Origin: Sva-07 sp963716095
GTDB lineage: Bacteria; Actinomycetota; Acidimicrobiia; Acidimicrobiales; Ilumatobacteraceae
Length of the DNA: 64,000 bases
Direction of reading: 5' to 3'
Assembly: GCA_963716095.1 (NCBI GenBank)
Contig: CAVQSV010000002.1
Coordinates: 123,659-187,658 of the forward strand
Part shown: positions 16,484-24,990 of the stretch, in pieces
Layout of the letters: every line of letters begins with the position of its first letter
How positions within the stretch are numbered: position 1 is the stretch's first letter
Position numbers and translations under genes: made by a program
Notes under the pieces: model-generated
What the model saw: the letters and a program-made list of their open reading frames with translations, nothing else
Told to the model about the DNA's origin: nothing
Database searches by the model: none

Positions 16484-17259
16484 GTTCGACCGACCAGGCG
16501 CTCGCCGCATTCGAGTCGATCTCACTCGCCGGCGCCAACGAGCTCGCCGAGCTCCAGACCCGGATCGACCGCAAGTACCTCGTCGATGAGGCGACGTTGT
16601 GGGAACTCCTCGATGCGATGGCGCCGACCCTGCGCGTGCTCGACATCGATGGGGACCAATCGTGCGAGTACCGCTCGACCTACTTCGACACCGAGGATCT
16701 CGCGCTCTATCGAGCCGCTGCGCAGGGTCGCCGTGCAGCGGTACAAGGTTCGAAGCCGACGGTACGGCGAGACCGGGCCCGTGCTTCCTCGAGGTCAAGG
16801 CCAAGGGGCGCCGCGGAGCCAACGTCAAGTCGAGAATCGCGTACTGCCGCAGCGACCACGACGCGATCACGGCGGCAGGGCACGACTTCGTCGAAGCGAT
16901 CACCGGAGGGCAGCGACCTCGCCTCAGCCCTGCTGCCCGTGCTCACCACGGAGTACGAACGCAGCACGCTCATCGACCCAGCCAGCCGGACCCGGCTGAC
17001 GTTCGACCGGCGTTTGCGGTGCACCGGTGTGTCCGGCGGCCAGATCGACTGTGGCGGCGGCGAGGCCACCCTCGATGCCATCGTCGTCGAGACGAAGTCG
17101 GCTCGTGCGCCGAGTGCCGCCGATCGCTGGCTGTGGCAGCACCACGTGCGGCCCACCAAGATCAGCAAGTTCTGCACCGGCCTTGCCGCGATCCGTCCCG
17201 ACCTCTCTGCCAACAAGTGGCATCGCACCCTCGCCTCACATTGGAAGCCGCAACCCTGA
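16480..17259 (+). CDS. Polyphosphate polymerase (VTC) domain protein (frameshifted)
   Basis: About 259 residues with the conserved elements of the VTC catalytic tunnel: LQTRIDRKYLV, CEYRSTYFDTEDL, the basic strand RYKVRSRRY, FLEVKAKGRRG, TTEYERSTLI, LTFDRRL, the acidic metal-binding strand IVVETKSA, and ISKFCTG near the end. In yeast Vtc4 this fold makes polyphosphate from ATP. The short bacterial form without SPX domain is common in actinomycetes. Frame changes near 16730 and 16900 split it. The ATG overlaps the DUF4956 stop. With divergent cotH and its PhoP-like two-component system, it suggests a phosphate- or envelope-linked locus. Confidence 0.85.
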   Translation: MSSTDQALAAFESISLAGANELAELQTRIDRKYLVDEATLWELLDAMAPTLRVLDIDGDQSCEYRSTYFDTEDLALYRAAAQGRRAAVQGSKPTVRRDRARASSRSRPRGAAEPTSSRESRTAAATTTRSRRQGTTSSKRSPEGSDLASALLPVLTTEYERSTLIDPASRTRLTFDRRLRCTGVSGGQIDCGGGEATLDAIVVETKSARAPSAADRWLWQHHVRPTKISKFCTGLAAIRPDLSANKWHRTLASHWKPQP

Positions 17260-17347
17260 ACCCGAGTGCCACACGAGCAACGTTCGATCGCGTACGGAGG
17301 AGACCACGCTGACGGCGCAACGTCGGGCACGTGCTTCTGTGAGATCG

Positions 17348-17992
17348 CTATCGAACCGCCGGTGACCCGAGGACGGAGCGTTGTTGCTGGATGTTGCGGA
17401 GGATCGCCTCGGTGCGGTCGGTCATCCCGAGACCCTCAGTGGTCGGCCAGGTCGCAATCTCGGCCTTGGCGAAGTCCACCCAATTGACGATCAGGTCGAA
17501 GAGCTCGAGCTGGAACGTGGCGAAGAGCACGGAGAGATGCGTTCGGTCGGGGAACGGATGCTGGCCGTCGAGATAGCCGGTGTTGATCGTGACGACCTGC
17601 TCGTACATCTCGGTGGCATCGGTGGCCATCTGATCGAGCGCGGCCGTGAGGTCGTCGATGCTGCCGTTCTCTGCGAACAGAAGGCGGAGGAGCGCCTCGG
17701 CTTCGAGCACCGGAGGCTGCGGCGTGGTGGCCATCCACCCGCTCAGGGCTGTGCGACCTTCTTCGGTGATCGTGTACACGGTGCGACTGCGTTGGCCCAC
17801 CGACTCCTGCAGCGCAGTGGCGAGCCCGCGCTCGACGAGCTTCTTCGGTTCGGCATACAGCAGCCGCTCGGACTTGGGCCACGCGAAGCGCAAGCTCCGT
17901 GTTGCCTGCTGTGTGAGCTCGTAGCCGGCCCACGGTCGTATCGCCAGCAGCCCCAGCACTGCATAGGACGACGTGGTCAAACGTGAAGTCAC
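17348..17992 (-). CDS. PadR-family transcriptional regulator
   Basis: A 214-residue regulator. The N-terminal winged helix reads TSSYAVLGLLAIRPWAGYEL, then SERLLYAEPKKLVERGLAT and RTVYTITEEGRTALSGW. A C-terminal helical dimerisation part of the long PadR type follows. The GTG at 17992 is six bases after TAAAGT on the minus strand, so the gene looks leaderless. Two perfect palindromes lie in the short gap to the divergent gene, so the protein probably represses both itself and its neighbour. The inducer is unknown; the neighbour is a mycothiol-type enzyme. Confidence 0.9.
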   Translation of the reverse strand: MTSRLTTSSYAVLGLLAIRPWAGYELTQQATRSLRFAWPKSERLLYAEPKKLVERGLATALQESVGQRSRTVYTITEEGRTALSGWMATTPQPPVLEAEALLRLLFAENGSIDDLTAALDQMATDATEMYEQVVTINTGYLDGQHPFPDRTHLSVLFATFQLELFDLIVNWVDFAKAEIATWPTTEGLGMTDRTEAILRNIQQQRSVLGSPAVR

Positions 17993-17995
17993 CCC

Positions 17996-18034
17996 TTGAC
18001 TTTACTGCATGATGCAGTATTCTGCACAGTGCAG
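17996..18034. promoter_or_regulatory. Divergent promoter with two PadR operator palindromes
   Basis: Plus-strand promoter: TTGACT (17996-18001), 16-base spacer, TATTCT (18018-18023). Palindromes CTGCAT-G-ATGCAG (18005-18017) and CTGCAC-A-GTGCAG (18022-18034), 17 bp apart, cover the spacer and the -10. The minus-strand padR box TAAAGT (18004-17999) overlaps the -35. Occupied operators would block both genes. Confidence 0.75.
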
Positions 18035-18079
18035 ATTGCAGTATCACGGAGCTGCCATCTGGAGAGAAGGGGATGTCAC

Positions 18080-18859
18080 ATGGAAGTTTCGGACTACATC
18101 GGCTTCGTGGCCTCGGAGGGAGACCTGTTCGCCTCCGCTGCCGAGCACGGCGAGTTGAGCGTGCGAATCGCACCCTGCCCCGACTGGGACATGGGCGACC
18201 TCGTGCGTCACCTCGGCATGATCCACCTGTGGGCGGCTGCGAACGTCGCGTTTCCGGAGTCGGACTGGCTGGACGTCGAGGAGCTCCCTGACCTGGTCCG
18301 GTACTGGCCCGACCTCACCGGGAAATCCGGCGAGTATCCACCCGACGCCGAACTGGTCGGCTGGTACCGCAAGACCTTGGCCAATCTGGTCGAGGTACTG
18401 AAGTCGGCACCCGCCGATGTTGCCGCCTTCACATTCCTCCCGGCGCCGACACCGCTCACCATGTGGGCGCGCCGTCAGGCCAGCGAGATCGCCATTCACC
18501 GATTCGACGCCGAGCAGGCGCGTGGCATCACCTCGCACTTCGACCCCCACTTCGCCAACGACGTGCTCGACGAACTCCTGAGTGGGTTCGCAGCACGCCC
18601 CCGCCCACTCGACGTCGAGCGCCCACAGGTCATGCACGTCCACGCCGAGGACACCGACGAACACTGGTACGTCAGCATGGGACCCGACGACACCGAGACC
18701 TCCCGTGAGGGCGACGCAGCCGACCTCACGCTGACCGGAACGGCGGCCGACCTCTACGTCCTGCTCTGGAATCGAACGCCTGACTCGACTATCGAGATGA
18801 GTGGGAACACCGGCCTGATGGACCTCTGGAACGGCAACTTCCGCGTCCGTTGGGGATAG
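18080..18859 (+). CDS. Maleylpyruvate isomerase / mycothiol-dependent enzyme family protein
   Basis: A 259-residue protein of the DinB/MDMPI superfamily. The N-terminal four-helix part contains CPDWDMGDLVRHLGMIHLWAA, with the first metal-ligand histidine. Further on are TMWARRQASEIAIHRFDAE, with the second histidine region, and a C-terminal domain ending STIEMSGNTGLMDLW. Such proteins use mycothiol as cofactor or thiol donor, often in detoxification. The true substrate is unknown. The ATG follows a purine-rich site (GGAGAGAAGG). It lies behind the PadR-controlled promoter, so it is probably induced by a xenobiotic or metabolite sensed by PadR. Confidence 0.87.
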   Translation: MEVSDYIGFVASEGDLFASAAEHGELSVRIAPCPDWDMGDLVRHLGMIHLWAAANVAFPESDWLDVEELPDLVRYWPDLTGKSGEYPPDAELVGWYRKTLANLVEVLKSAPADVAAFTFLPAPTPLTMWARRQASEIAIHRFDAEQARGITSHFDPHFANDVLDELLSGFAARPRPLDVERPQVMHVHAEDTDEHWYVSMGPDDTETSREGDAADLTLTGTAADLYVLLWNRTPDSTIEMSGNTGLMDLWNGNFRVRWG

Positions 18860-18930
18860 CGGCCGGGCCAACCCAGGCAGGCTGCGAGCGCTGGACTGCG
18901 ATGGCGTCGATCTGACCGCGCCGAGACCGT

Positions 18931-19248
18931 TCAGTTCGCGACCGCTGACGCTCCCGCATCTCGCGCCGCGGCCGTGAACCGGCGTGCCATTGCCACGTCG
19001 TGATTGCTCAAGCCGCCGGTGTCGTGGGTGGTCAGCACCACCTTGAGTCGGCCCGGGTAGCGGAGCTCCATGTCGGGGTGGTGCTGGTGTTTCTCGGCGA
19101 GCGCGGCGAACGTGCGCGCCAGATCGGCACTGGCGAGATAGTCGGTTGCGATGAACTCGGCGGTGATCGCGGGCCCGTCGATCACGCTCCAGTCCTCGAG
19201 GCCGTCCGTCTGGGCGATGTCGTCGGGTGTGATCGCCTGGTACTCCAT
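18931..19248 (-). CDS. 4a-hydroxytetrahydrobiopterin dehydratase (PCD/DCoH family)
   Basis: A 105-residue protein with the PCD signature: IATDYLASADLARTFAALAE, then EKHQHHPDMELRYPGRLKVVLTT split by the usual H-H-P turn, and THDTGGLSNHDVAMAR. These His residues form the pterin site. The enzyme dehydrates 4a-hydroxytetrahydropterin formed by aromatic hydroxylases; many actinobacterial homologues lack such a partner and their role is open. No hydroxylase is nearby. A much longer frame continues upstream across the opposite strand of pcrA. The family start is the ATG at 19248. Confidence 0.9.
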   Translation of the reverse strand: MEYQAITPDDIAQTDGLEDWSVIDGPAITAEFIATDYLASADLARTFAALAEKHQHHPDMELRYPGRLKVVLTTHDTGGLSNHDVAMARRFTAAARDAGASAVAN

Positions 19249-19302
19249 GGGGTTCCAGTGAATCACGCCGACGGTCCCCCCGTCTCCGCGACACCCGCTC
19301 TC

Positions 19303-19308
19303 TAGAGT
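19303..19308 (+). promoter_or_regulatory. Leaderless -10 box of pcrA
   Basis: TAGAGT ends nine bases before the ATG at 19318 and there is no ribosome-binding site between. Confidence 0.5.
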
Positions 19309-19317
19309 GGGCGGCAC

Positions 19318-21726
19318 ATGACTGACGACGAACTCTTCGGCGACGACATCCCCCACCCGGCCGACGGTGCAGCCCCCGAGGCGCTGTTCGACCCCTTCGT
19401 CGACAATGGCCCGTCGCCGTTTGCCGAGGGCCTGAACCCCGACCAGCTCGACGCGGTCGCCCACGAGTCCGGCCCGCTGCTCGTGATCGCCGGCGCCGGT
19501 TCGGGCAAGACTCGAGTGCTCACGCATCGCATCGCCCACCTGATCCACAACGGGGTGCACCCGTCGAAGATCCTGGCGATCACGTTCACCAACAAGGCCG
19601 CTGCCGAGATGCGCGAACGGGTCGGCGCCCTCGTCGGCCCGGTGGTGAAGACGATGTGGGTGTCGACGTTCCACTCCGCGTGCGTCCGCATCCTGCGTGC
19701 GAACGCCGACCTGCTCGGCTATCCCCGCCAGTTCTCGATCTACGACTCGGCCGACTCGAACCGCCTCACCAGCTATGTGATCCGCGACCTCGGCCTCGAC
19801 GCCAAGCGGTTCACCCCGCGTGGCGTGCACGCCATCATCAGCCTCTGGAAGAACGAGCTGATCGACCCCGACGAAGCACAGCGGCGGGCGCAGAACATCT
19901 TCGACCGCAAACACGCCGACGTCTACGCCGAGTACCAGGCCCGCCTGCTCAAGGCCGGTGCGATGGACTTCGATGACCTGCTCACCAACACCGTCAAGCT
20001 GTTCCGCGAGCACGGCGACGTCCTCGAGCACTACCGCCAGCGATTCCAGCACATCCTCGTCGACGAGTACCAGGACACGAACCAAGCCCAGAACGAGATG
20101 GTCCTCCTCCTCGCCGACGGCCACCGCAACGTCTGCGTAGTCGGTGACACGGATCAGTCGGTGTACAAATTTCGCGGCGCCGACTTCCGGAACATCTTGG
20201 AGTTCGAGGAGGCATTCCCGGACGTCACCACGGTGATCCTCGATCAGAACTACCGCAGCACCCAGACCATCCTCGACGCCGCCAACGCCGTCATCGACAA
20301 CAACGTCGAGCGCAAGCCCAAGTCGCTGTGGACCGACAGCGGCATGGGCGAACGGATCACCCGATATCACGCCGAGGACGAAGGCGACGAGGCCACCTGG
20401 GTCGCTGGCACCGCCCGTCAGTTGCACGCCGACGACGGCATCAACTTCCGCGAGATGGCGGTGCTGTACCGCACCAACGCCCAGAGCCGAGTGGTCGAAG
20501 AGGCGTTCATGCGACAGGGCGTGCCGTACAAGGTGGTCGGTGGCACCCGGTTCTACGACCGGCGTGAGGTCAAAGACGCCATGGCCTACCTCAAAGCGGT
20601 GATCAACCCGGCCGACGAGGTCAGCGTCAAGCGGGTTCTCAACGTGCCCAAGCGAGGTGTCGGCGACGCCAGCGTTGCCAAGCTCGACACGTTCGCAGCA
20701 GCCGAAGGCATTCCGTTCGCCGAGGCGTTGCGCCGCGCCGACGAGGCCGGCGTCACCGGCCCGGCGGTTCGAGGCATCGCCTCGTTCGTCGACATCCTCG
20801 ACACGATGGGCACCGTCGTCGCCGACCCCGACCAGGGGCCCGGTGACGTGCTGCAGGCGGCACTCGAGGGCTCCGGCTACCTCGCCGAACTCGAAGCCGA
20901 GGACACGATCGAAGCCCACACCCGCATCGAGAACCTCGGCGAGCTCGTCGGCTCGGCCCGAGAGTTCACCGTGATGGACGAGTTCCTCGAACAGGTCGCA
21001 CTCGTCGCCGACACCGACGACCTGCCCGACGGTGAGGTCGACGACCAGGTGGTGCTGATGACGCTCCACTCGGCGAAGGGCCTCGAGTTCCCGGTGGTGT
21101 ACCTCGTCGGCTGCGAGGAAGGGATCTTCCCGCACATCCGGGCCCTCACCGAACCTGCCGAGATGGAAGAGGAGCGCCGCCTCGCCTACGTCGGCATCAC
21201 GCGAGCCATGCAGCGGTTGTACATGTCGCACGCGTGGAGTCGCCAGCTGTTCGGCTCGACCCAGTACAACCCGCCATCACGGTTCTTCGACGAGATTCCC
21301 GACACGCTGATCGAGTCGAAGGGCAACGTCACCGGTCGGTCCACGTACGGCCGCCAGAGCTATCGGAGTCGTGGATCCGACTACGGCGACCCGCCGGCGT
21401 ATCGCCGGGGGAGCGGTGGTGGCGGTCATGGCAGTGGTGGTCGCGACATCAACGCCGACATCCTCGACGCGAAGGCCGATCAGGAGGCGCATCGCGATCG
21501 GGTGGTCGAGGCCGCGATCCGCTCCGGTTCGAAGCCGGCTCCGGCGCCGACCAACAGCCAGGAGCTGGGCCTGCGTGTCGGCGACGACGTCGAACATCCG
21601 GCTTTCGGCGCAGGCGTCATCATCGACATCTCCGGCTCTGGCGAGAAGGCCGAGGCCACCATCAACTTCCCCGGCGCCGGCACGAAACACCTGGCGCTCG
21701 CCTGGGCGCCGCTGAAGAAGGTCTAG
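19318..21726 (+). CDS. pcrA: ATP-dependent DNA helicase PcrA/UvrD
   Basis: An intact 802-residue superfamily 1A helicase. An acidic leader of about 40 residues precedes the Q-motif region LNPDQLDAVAH. Walker A is VIAGAGSGKTRVLTHR, followed by AITFTNKAAAEMR (Ia) and LVDEYQDTNQAQ (II). Further motifs are VVGDTDQSVYKFRGAD (III), LDQNYRST (IV), LMTLHSAKGLEFPVVYL (V) and AYVGITRAMQRLYM (VI). A Gly/Arg/Asp-rich linker leads to a C-terminal Tudor-like domain (VGDDVEHPAFGAGVI) that in PcrA contacts RNA polymerase. It unwinds DNA in repair and replication-transcription conflicts. Confidence 0.96.
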   Translation: MTDDELFGDDIPHPADGAAPEALFDPFVDNGPSPFAEGLNPDQLDAVAHESGPLLVIAGAGSGKTRVLTHRIAHLIHNGVHPSKILAITFTNKAAAEMRERVGALVGPVVKTMWVSTFHSACVRILRANADLLGYPRQFSIYDSADSNRLTSYVIRDLGLDAKRFTPRGVHAIISLWKNELIDPDEAQRRAQNIFDRKHADVYAEYQARLLKAGAMDFDDLLTNTVKLFREHGDVLEHYRQRFQHILVDEYQDTNQAQNEMVLLLADGHRNVCVVGDTDQSVYKFRGADFRNILEFEEAFPDVTTVILDQNYRSTQTILDAANAVIDNNVERKPKSLWTDSGMGERITRYHAEDEGDEATWVAGTARQLHADDGINFREMAVLYRTNAQSRVVEEAFMRQGVPYKVVGGTRFYDRREVKDAMAYLKAVINPADEVSVKRVLNVPKRGVGDASVAKLDTFAAAEGIPFAEALRRADEAGVTGPAVRGIASFVDILDTMGTVVADPDQGPGDVLQAALEGSGYLAELEAEDTIEAHTRIENLGELVGSAREFTVMDEFLEQVALVADTDDLPDGEVDDQVVLMTLHSAKGLEFPVVYLVGCEEGIFPHIRALTEPAEMEEERRLAYVGITRAMQRLYMSHAWSRQLFGSTQYNPPSRFFDEIPDTLIESKGNVTGRSTYGRQSYRSRGSDYGDPPAYRRGSGGGGHGSGGRDINADILDAKADQEAHRDRVVEAAIRSGSKPAPAPTNSQELGLRVGDDVEHPAFGAGVIIDISGSGEKAEATINFPGAGTKHLALAWAPLKKV

Positions 21727-21734
21727 CGATCCCG

Positions 21735-21781
21735 TTCTCGTGAACTTCTTCGCCTCTGAGAGGTGGAATTGTTCACGAGAA
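21735..21781. repeat. Palindrome family B, copy 1 (diverged)
   Basis: Outer arms TTCTCGTGAAC (21735-21745) and GTTCACGAGAA (21771-21781) are perfect; the inner part, around CCTCTGAGAGG, has mismatches. It lies between convergent pcrA and the DUF305 gene. Better copies are at 29266-29304 and 30354-30404. Confidence 0.8.
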
Positions 21782-21796
21782 TCGCTGTGGGGACGC

Positions 21797-22489
21797 TCAG
21801 GCGAGGCCGAGGCGCTCGACGGCCAGGTCGTACTCGATGACCTCGATGCGCTGGTTGCGCGACACCGACTCGGCGAACTCGGTGATCTCCTCGCGGGCAC
21901 CATTCGCCGCAGCGTGGTCGGCCATGTGGACGCCACCGAGGTGGTGGTCGGTCATGATCTCGAAGAACAGCCGGTCGGCCTCGGTGCCGCTGGCGTCGGC
22001 CAGCTCCTGCAGACGTGCTGGTGTCTGCATGCCGCGCATCTCGGCGACAGGGGTCGGCTCGTCCATCCACACCATGGCCACCCGGTCGGCTTCGCCGCGC
22101 GCGTACCCCTCTTCGGTGAGCCAGTCCTCCATCCAGCCGATGTCGCGTTCTTGGAACATGATCACCTCACGGGCGTACGGCGCTGCGTCGCCGTCGCCGT
22201 TGTCGTCGAGGTACAGGTTGGAGATCAACAGCGCCTGATCGTGATGATCGAGCATGTCCTGGAGGAATCCGATGTCGACGGCATTCATCGGCGTCGGTGG
22301 TTCGTCGTCGGCGCCGAGCGCCCAGATCGCAGCGGCTGCGAACAGGCCGGTGACCACTGCGGTGACCAGCACGATCAGCACCAGACGCAGCAGACGTTGG
22401 ACCGACTCGTCGGACAACGAGTCGTCGGCGGTGCGCGTTCCGTCGTCGTGGTCGACGCCAACTTCGTCGGGCCAAACGGGGGAGCGCAT
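21797..22489 (-). CDS. DUF305 protein, membrane-anchored
   Basis: A 230-residue protein. The N-terminal 35 or so residues are acidic and cytoplasmic, then one membrane helix (LLRLVLIVLVTAVVTGLFAAAAIWAL, residues about 38-63) anchors an external domain. The domain has the duplicated DUF305 histidine motifs DMLDHHDQALLIS and IMTDHHLGGVHMADH, each with an HH pair. DUF305 proteins are ferritin-like bundles, often near copper genes. The divergent neighbours here are YcnI and CopC-CopD, so a copper-related role is plausible. The ATG lies six bases after TACACT on the minus strand (leaderless). Confidence 0.9.
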   Translation of the reverse strand: MRSPVWPDEVGVDHDDGTRTADDSLSDESVQRLLRLVLIVLVTAVVTGLFAAAAIWALGADDEPPTPMNAVDIGFLQDMLDHHDQALLISNLYLDDNGDGDAAPYAREVIMFQERDIGWMEDWLTEEGYARGEADRVAMVWMDEPTPVAEMRGMQTPARLQELADASGTEADRLFFEIMTDHHLGGVHMADHAAANGAREEITEFAESVSRNQRIEVIEYDLAVERLGLA

Positions 22490-22495
22490 CGTGCC

Positions 22496-22501
22496 AGTGT
22501 A
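22496..22501 (-). promoter_or_regulatory. Leaderless -10 box of the DUF305 gene
   Basis: On the minus strand TACACT is followed by six bases (GGCACG) and the ATG at 22489. Confidence 0.6.
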
Positions 22502-22538
22502 CGGACCGAGCTGACCTGGCGAACCGCGCCGCCCGCCG

Positions 22539-22544
22539 TAACCT
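22539..22544 (+). promoter_or_regulatory. -10 box of the YcnI gene within a start-proximal hairpin
   Basis: TAACCT ends nine bases before the ATG at 22554. It sits in the loop of a 7-bp inverted repeat GCCCGCC (22531-22537) / GGCGGGC (22546-22552) that abuts the start codon. Confidence 0.45.
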
Positions 22545-22553
22545 TGGCGGGCC

Positions 22554-23339
22554 ATGATCCGTCGACTCGCTTCCTCCGCGGCGATCGGTGCGGCCGCGCT
22601 GTTGGCCACGCTGCTCGTCGCCGCGCCCGTGTCGGCGCACATCGATCCCGACCCGACGCAGGCACAGGCGGGCTCGCGACTCACCGTCGGTTTCACCGTC
22701 GAACACGGCTGCGAGGGATCGCCGACCACGCAACTCGACATGCGGTTGCCGGACGGCGTCGCCGACCCGGTCACCGAGGACGTCGACGGCTGGGACGGGT
22801 CGATCGACACCGTCGACGGCGACACGATCGTCACGTTTGCCGGGGGCACGTTGGCCGACGATGTCGAGGGGACCTTCGGCGTCACGATGACGCTGCCGGC
22901 CACGCCCGACACCACGATCTACTTCCCGTTCGTGCAGCGCTGCGAGGTCGGTGAGATCCGTTGGATCGGCATCCCTGCCGAACCTGGCGACGAGCTCGAC
23001 GAGCCGGCCCCAGCGATGATGCTCACCGGGCCCGTTGCGACGGTGCCGCCCGATGCGAGCGTCCCCGACTCGACGACACCGAGTTCGACCGCACCCGAGG
23101 TGACCGCGCCAGCGACAACCGATGCGCCGATCGCCACGACGGCTCCGACCGAGCCGTCGGCTGTGACCACCGACGTGGTGACGACCTCCGAGCCGGTGGT
23201 GGCCACCGGCAGCAGCAGCCAATCCGGGAACTCCAGTACCGGCACGATTGCGTTCATCATCACGATGGCCACCGTGTTCGGTCTTGGCGCTTTCGTCGTC
23301 TACCGCGCTCGCCAGAGCCGCGCGGCGAACCCCAGCTGA
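22554..23339 (+). CDS. YcnI-like DUF1775 copper-binding exported protein
   Basis: A 261-residue protein. The signal peptide (hydrophobic AAIGAAALLATLLVAAPVSA) ends before HIDPDP, which leaves an N-terminal histidine, the copper ligand of the YcnI family. The DUF1775 domain follows (VGFTVEHGCEGSPTTQLDM, GWDGSIDTV, TIYFPFVQRC). A long Thr/Ser/Pro/Ala-rich spacer (about residues 160-220) leads to one C-terminal helix (TGTIAFIITMATVFGLGAFVV) and a basic tail. It is therefore tethered to the outer membrane face. The CopC-CopD gene begins six bases later, so copper handling is a shared operon function. Confidence 0.9.
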   Translation: MIRRLASSAAIGAAALLATLLVAAPVSAHIDPDPTQAQAGSRLTVGFTVEHGCEGSPTTQLDMRLPDGVADPVTEDVDGWDGSIDTVDGDTIVTFAGGTLADDVEGTFGVTMTLPATPDTTIYFPFVQRCEVGEIRWIGIPAEPGDELDEPAPAMMLTGPVATVPPDASVPDSTTPSSTAPEVTAPATTDAPIATTAPTEPSAVTTDVVTTSEPVVATGSSSQSGNSSTGTIAFIITMATVFGLGAFVVYRARQSRAANPS

Positions 23340-23344
23340 GCGTG

Positions 23345-24970
23345 ATGCAACTCTCGGGTGCCCTGTCGTCGGTGGGCCGCCGCACGACGGCGTTCGCCAT
23401 CACCCTGAGCATCGTGGCCATCGGGCTGCTCGCCGGCGGGACGACCGCTTCGGCGCATGCCGAGCTGCTCTCGTCTTTTCCGGGCAATCAGGAGCTGCTC
23501 GTCGAGTCTCCCGCCGAGATCGCGTTGCAGTTCACCGAGGGCGTCGACCCGATCGAACCCGGGATTCGCCTCGTCGACGCCGCTGGCAACGACGTCGAGA
23601 TCGGAGCGGTCAGCCAAGCCGCCGGGGCGGAGCGGATGCGGGCGTCGGTGCCGACGACGCTCGACGACGGCACCTACGTCGTCGCCTGGCAAGCGGTGTC
23701 CGCTGATTCGCATCGCGTGCGCGGCTCGTTCACCTTCTCGGTGGGGGTCCCCTCGGCGGTGACCCCAGGCGTCCTCGATGGACTCTTCGACGGCGGGTCC
23801 GACACCAGTTCCGAATCGTTGGTGCTCGGCATCGGACGGTTCCTGAGTTTCGCCGGCGTCGGGCTGCTCGTCGGTGGCCTGGTGATGGCATTGGCGCTGA
23901 CCCCGTCGGCGGTGCAGTCGCGGCGTGTCGGGATGTTGCTGGTGGTTGCGGCCGAAGTCGCCTTCTTCGGCACGCTCTGGATGATCGCCGCGCAGGCGAA
24001 CATCATCGGAGGGTCGTTCCTGGCCTGGAGTGACGTGGCCAACACACAGTCGGGACAGTGGTGGATCGCTCGCCTCGTCGCGATCGTGCTCTTCAGCATC
24101 TTGATCGCCCTGCGTTCCCGGTTGGCCGTCCGTGGTGGAGTCGCCGTAGCGGCGGTGCTGGGTCTCGGTGTGCTGGGTGTCGTCGCTGCCGGCGGACATG
24201 CGATCTCCGGCGACTCGGTCGCACTCGGGTTCGCCTCCACGCTCGTGCACCTGTCGGCGATGGCGATCTGGTTCGGGGGACTCACCGTCGTGCTCCTGGC
24301 ACCTCCGCCCGGTGAGTTCTGGGCACGGGCCACCCGCTTCTCGCCGTGGGCGCTCGGATCGGTCGTTGCGCTCGCGGTCTCGGGCTCGGCCAATGCGTGG
24401 CGTCAACTCGGCTCGCTCGAGGGGATCACCGAGTCGAGCTACGGCCGGTGGTTGGTCATCAAGTTGGTGCTGGTCGTCGCGGTGGTCGGCGTTGCAGCCT
24501 TCAGCCGGCGCACCGTCCACACCCGTGGCGACGACGCAAGCGCCATCGTCCGGCGTTCGGTCGGCGTGGAGATCGCCGGTGTCGCGCTGATCCTCGGAGC
24601 GACTGCCGGCCTCGTCAACTCGCCGCCACCCCTCGACACCGCCGAGATCGTGTCGGTGTCGGCGGTCGTCGGCTCGCGGGTTGCCCAGGTCGAGCTCGAA
24701 CCTGCGGTCACGGGTGGCACCGAGATGCACGTCTACATCACCTCGCCGTCGGGTGCGCTCGATCGAGCCGACGAGATCACGGTCACGGCCGAACTGCCTG
24801 CCCAGGACATCCCACCGTTCGATGTCGAGACGTTCGACGCCGGCGTGAACCATGTGATCGGGGCCAACGTCAATCTTCCCGTGGCGGGGCTGTGGACGTT
24901 CGAGATCACGGCCCGCTACGGCGACTTCGATCAGGTGGTGTTCACCGTCCAGATCCCCGTCTCCGGTTGA
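23345..24970 (+). CDS. CopC-CopD fusion, copper resistance/uptake protein
   Basis: A 541-residue protein. A signal peptide is followed by a CopC domain that starts HAELLSSFPGNQELL, with the copper-ligand N-terminal His, and contains SADSHRVRGSFTFSVG. The CopD part has about eight membrane helices, including LSFAGVGLLVGGLVMALAL, SGQWWIARLVAIVLFSILIA, STLVHLSAMAIWFGG and YGRWLVIKLVLVVAVVGV. A C-terminal beta-rich domain (from about residue 425) is of the FixH/YtkA-like kind. Such fusions are thought to move copper across the membrane. GTG 23342 is an alternative start. It is coupled to the YcnI gene. Confidence 0.92.
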   Translation: MQLSGALSSVGRRTTAFAITLSIVAIGLLAGGTTASAHAELLSSFPGNQELLVESPAEIALQFTEGVDPIEPGIRLVDAAGNDVEIGAVSQAAGAERMRASVPTTLDDGTYVVAWQAVSADSHRVRGSFTFSVGVPSAVTPGVLDGLFDGGSDTSSESLVLGIGRFLSFAGVGLLVGGLVMALALTPSAVQSRRVGMLLVVAAEVAFFGTLWMIAAQANIIGGSFLAWSDVANTQSGQWWIARLVAIVLFSILIALRSRLAVRGGVAVAAVLGLGVLGVVAAGGHAISGDSVALGFASTLVHLSAMAIWFGGLTVVLLAPPPGEFWARATRFSPWALGSVVALAVSGSANAWRQLGSLEGITESSYGRWLVIKLVLVVAVVGVAAFSRRTVHTRGDDASAIVRRSVGVEIAGVALILGATAGLVNSPPPLDTAEIVSVSAVVGSRVAQVELEPAVTGGTEMHVYITSPSGALDRADEITVTAELPAQDIPPFDVETFDAGVNHVIGANVNLPVAGLWTFEITARYGDFDQVVFTVQIPVSG

Positions 24971-24990
24971 GCTGGCCGACGAGGTTGCCG

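Noticed and set aside
14278..17259. cotH, DUF4956 and VTC genes considered as pseudogenes
   Set aside because: Motifs are complete on both sides of each break, gene ends still overlap the neighbouring starts precisely, and essential genes elsewhere show the same breaks.
18931..21231. 766-residue minus-strand frame across pcrA, continuous with the pterin dehydratase
   Set aside because: Only the last 105 residues match a family; the rest is the complement of the well-conserved pcrA gene. The dehydratase starts at 19248.
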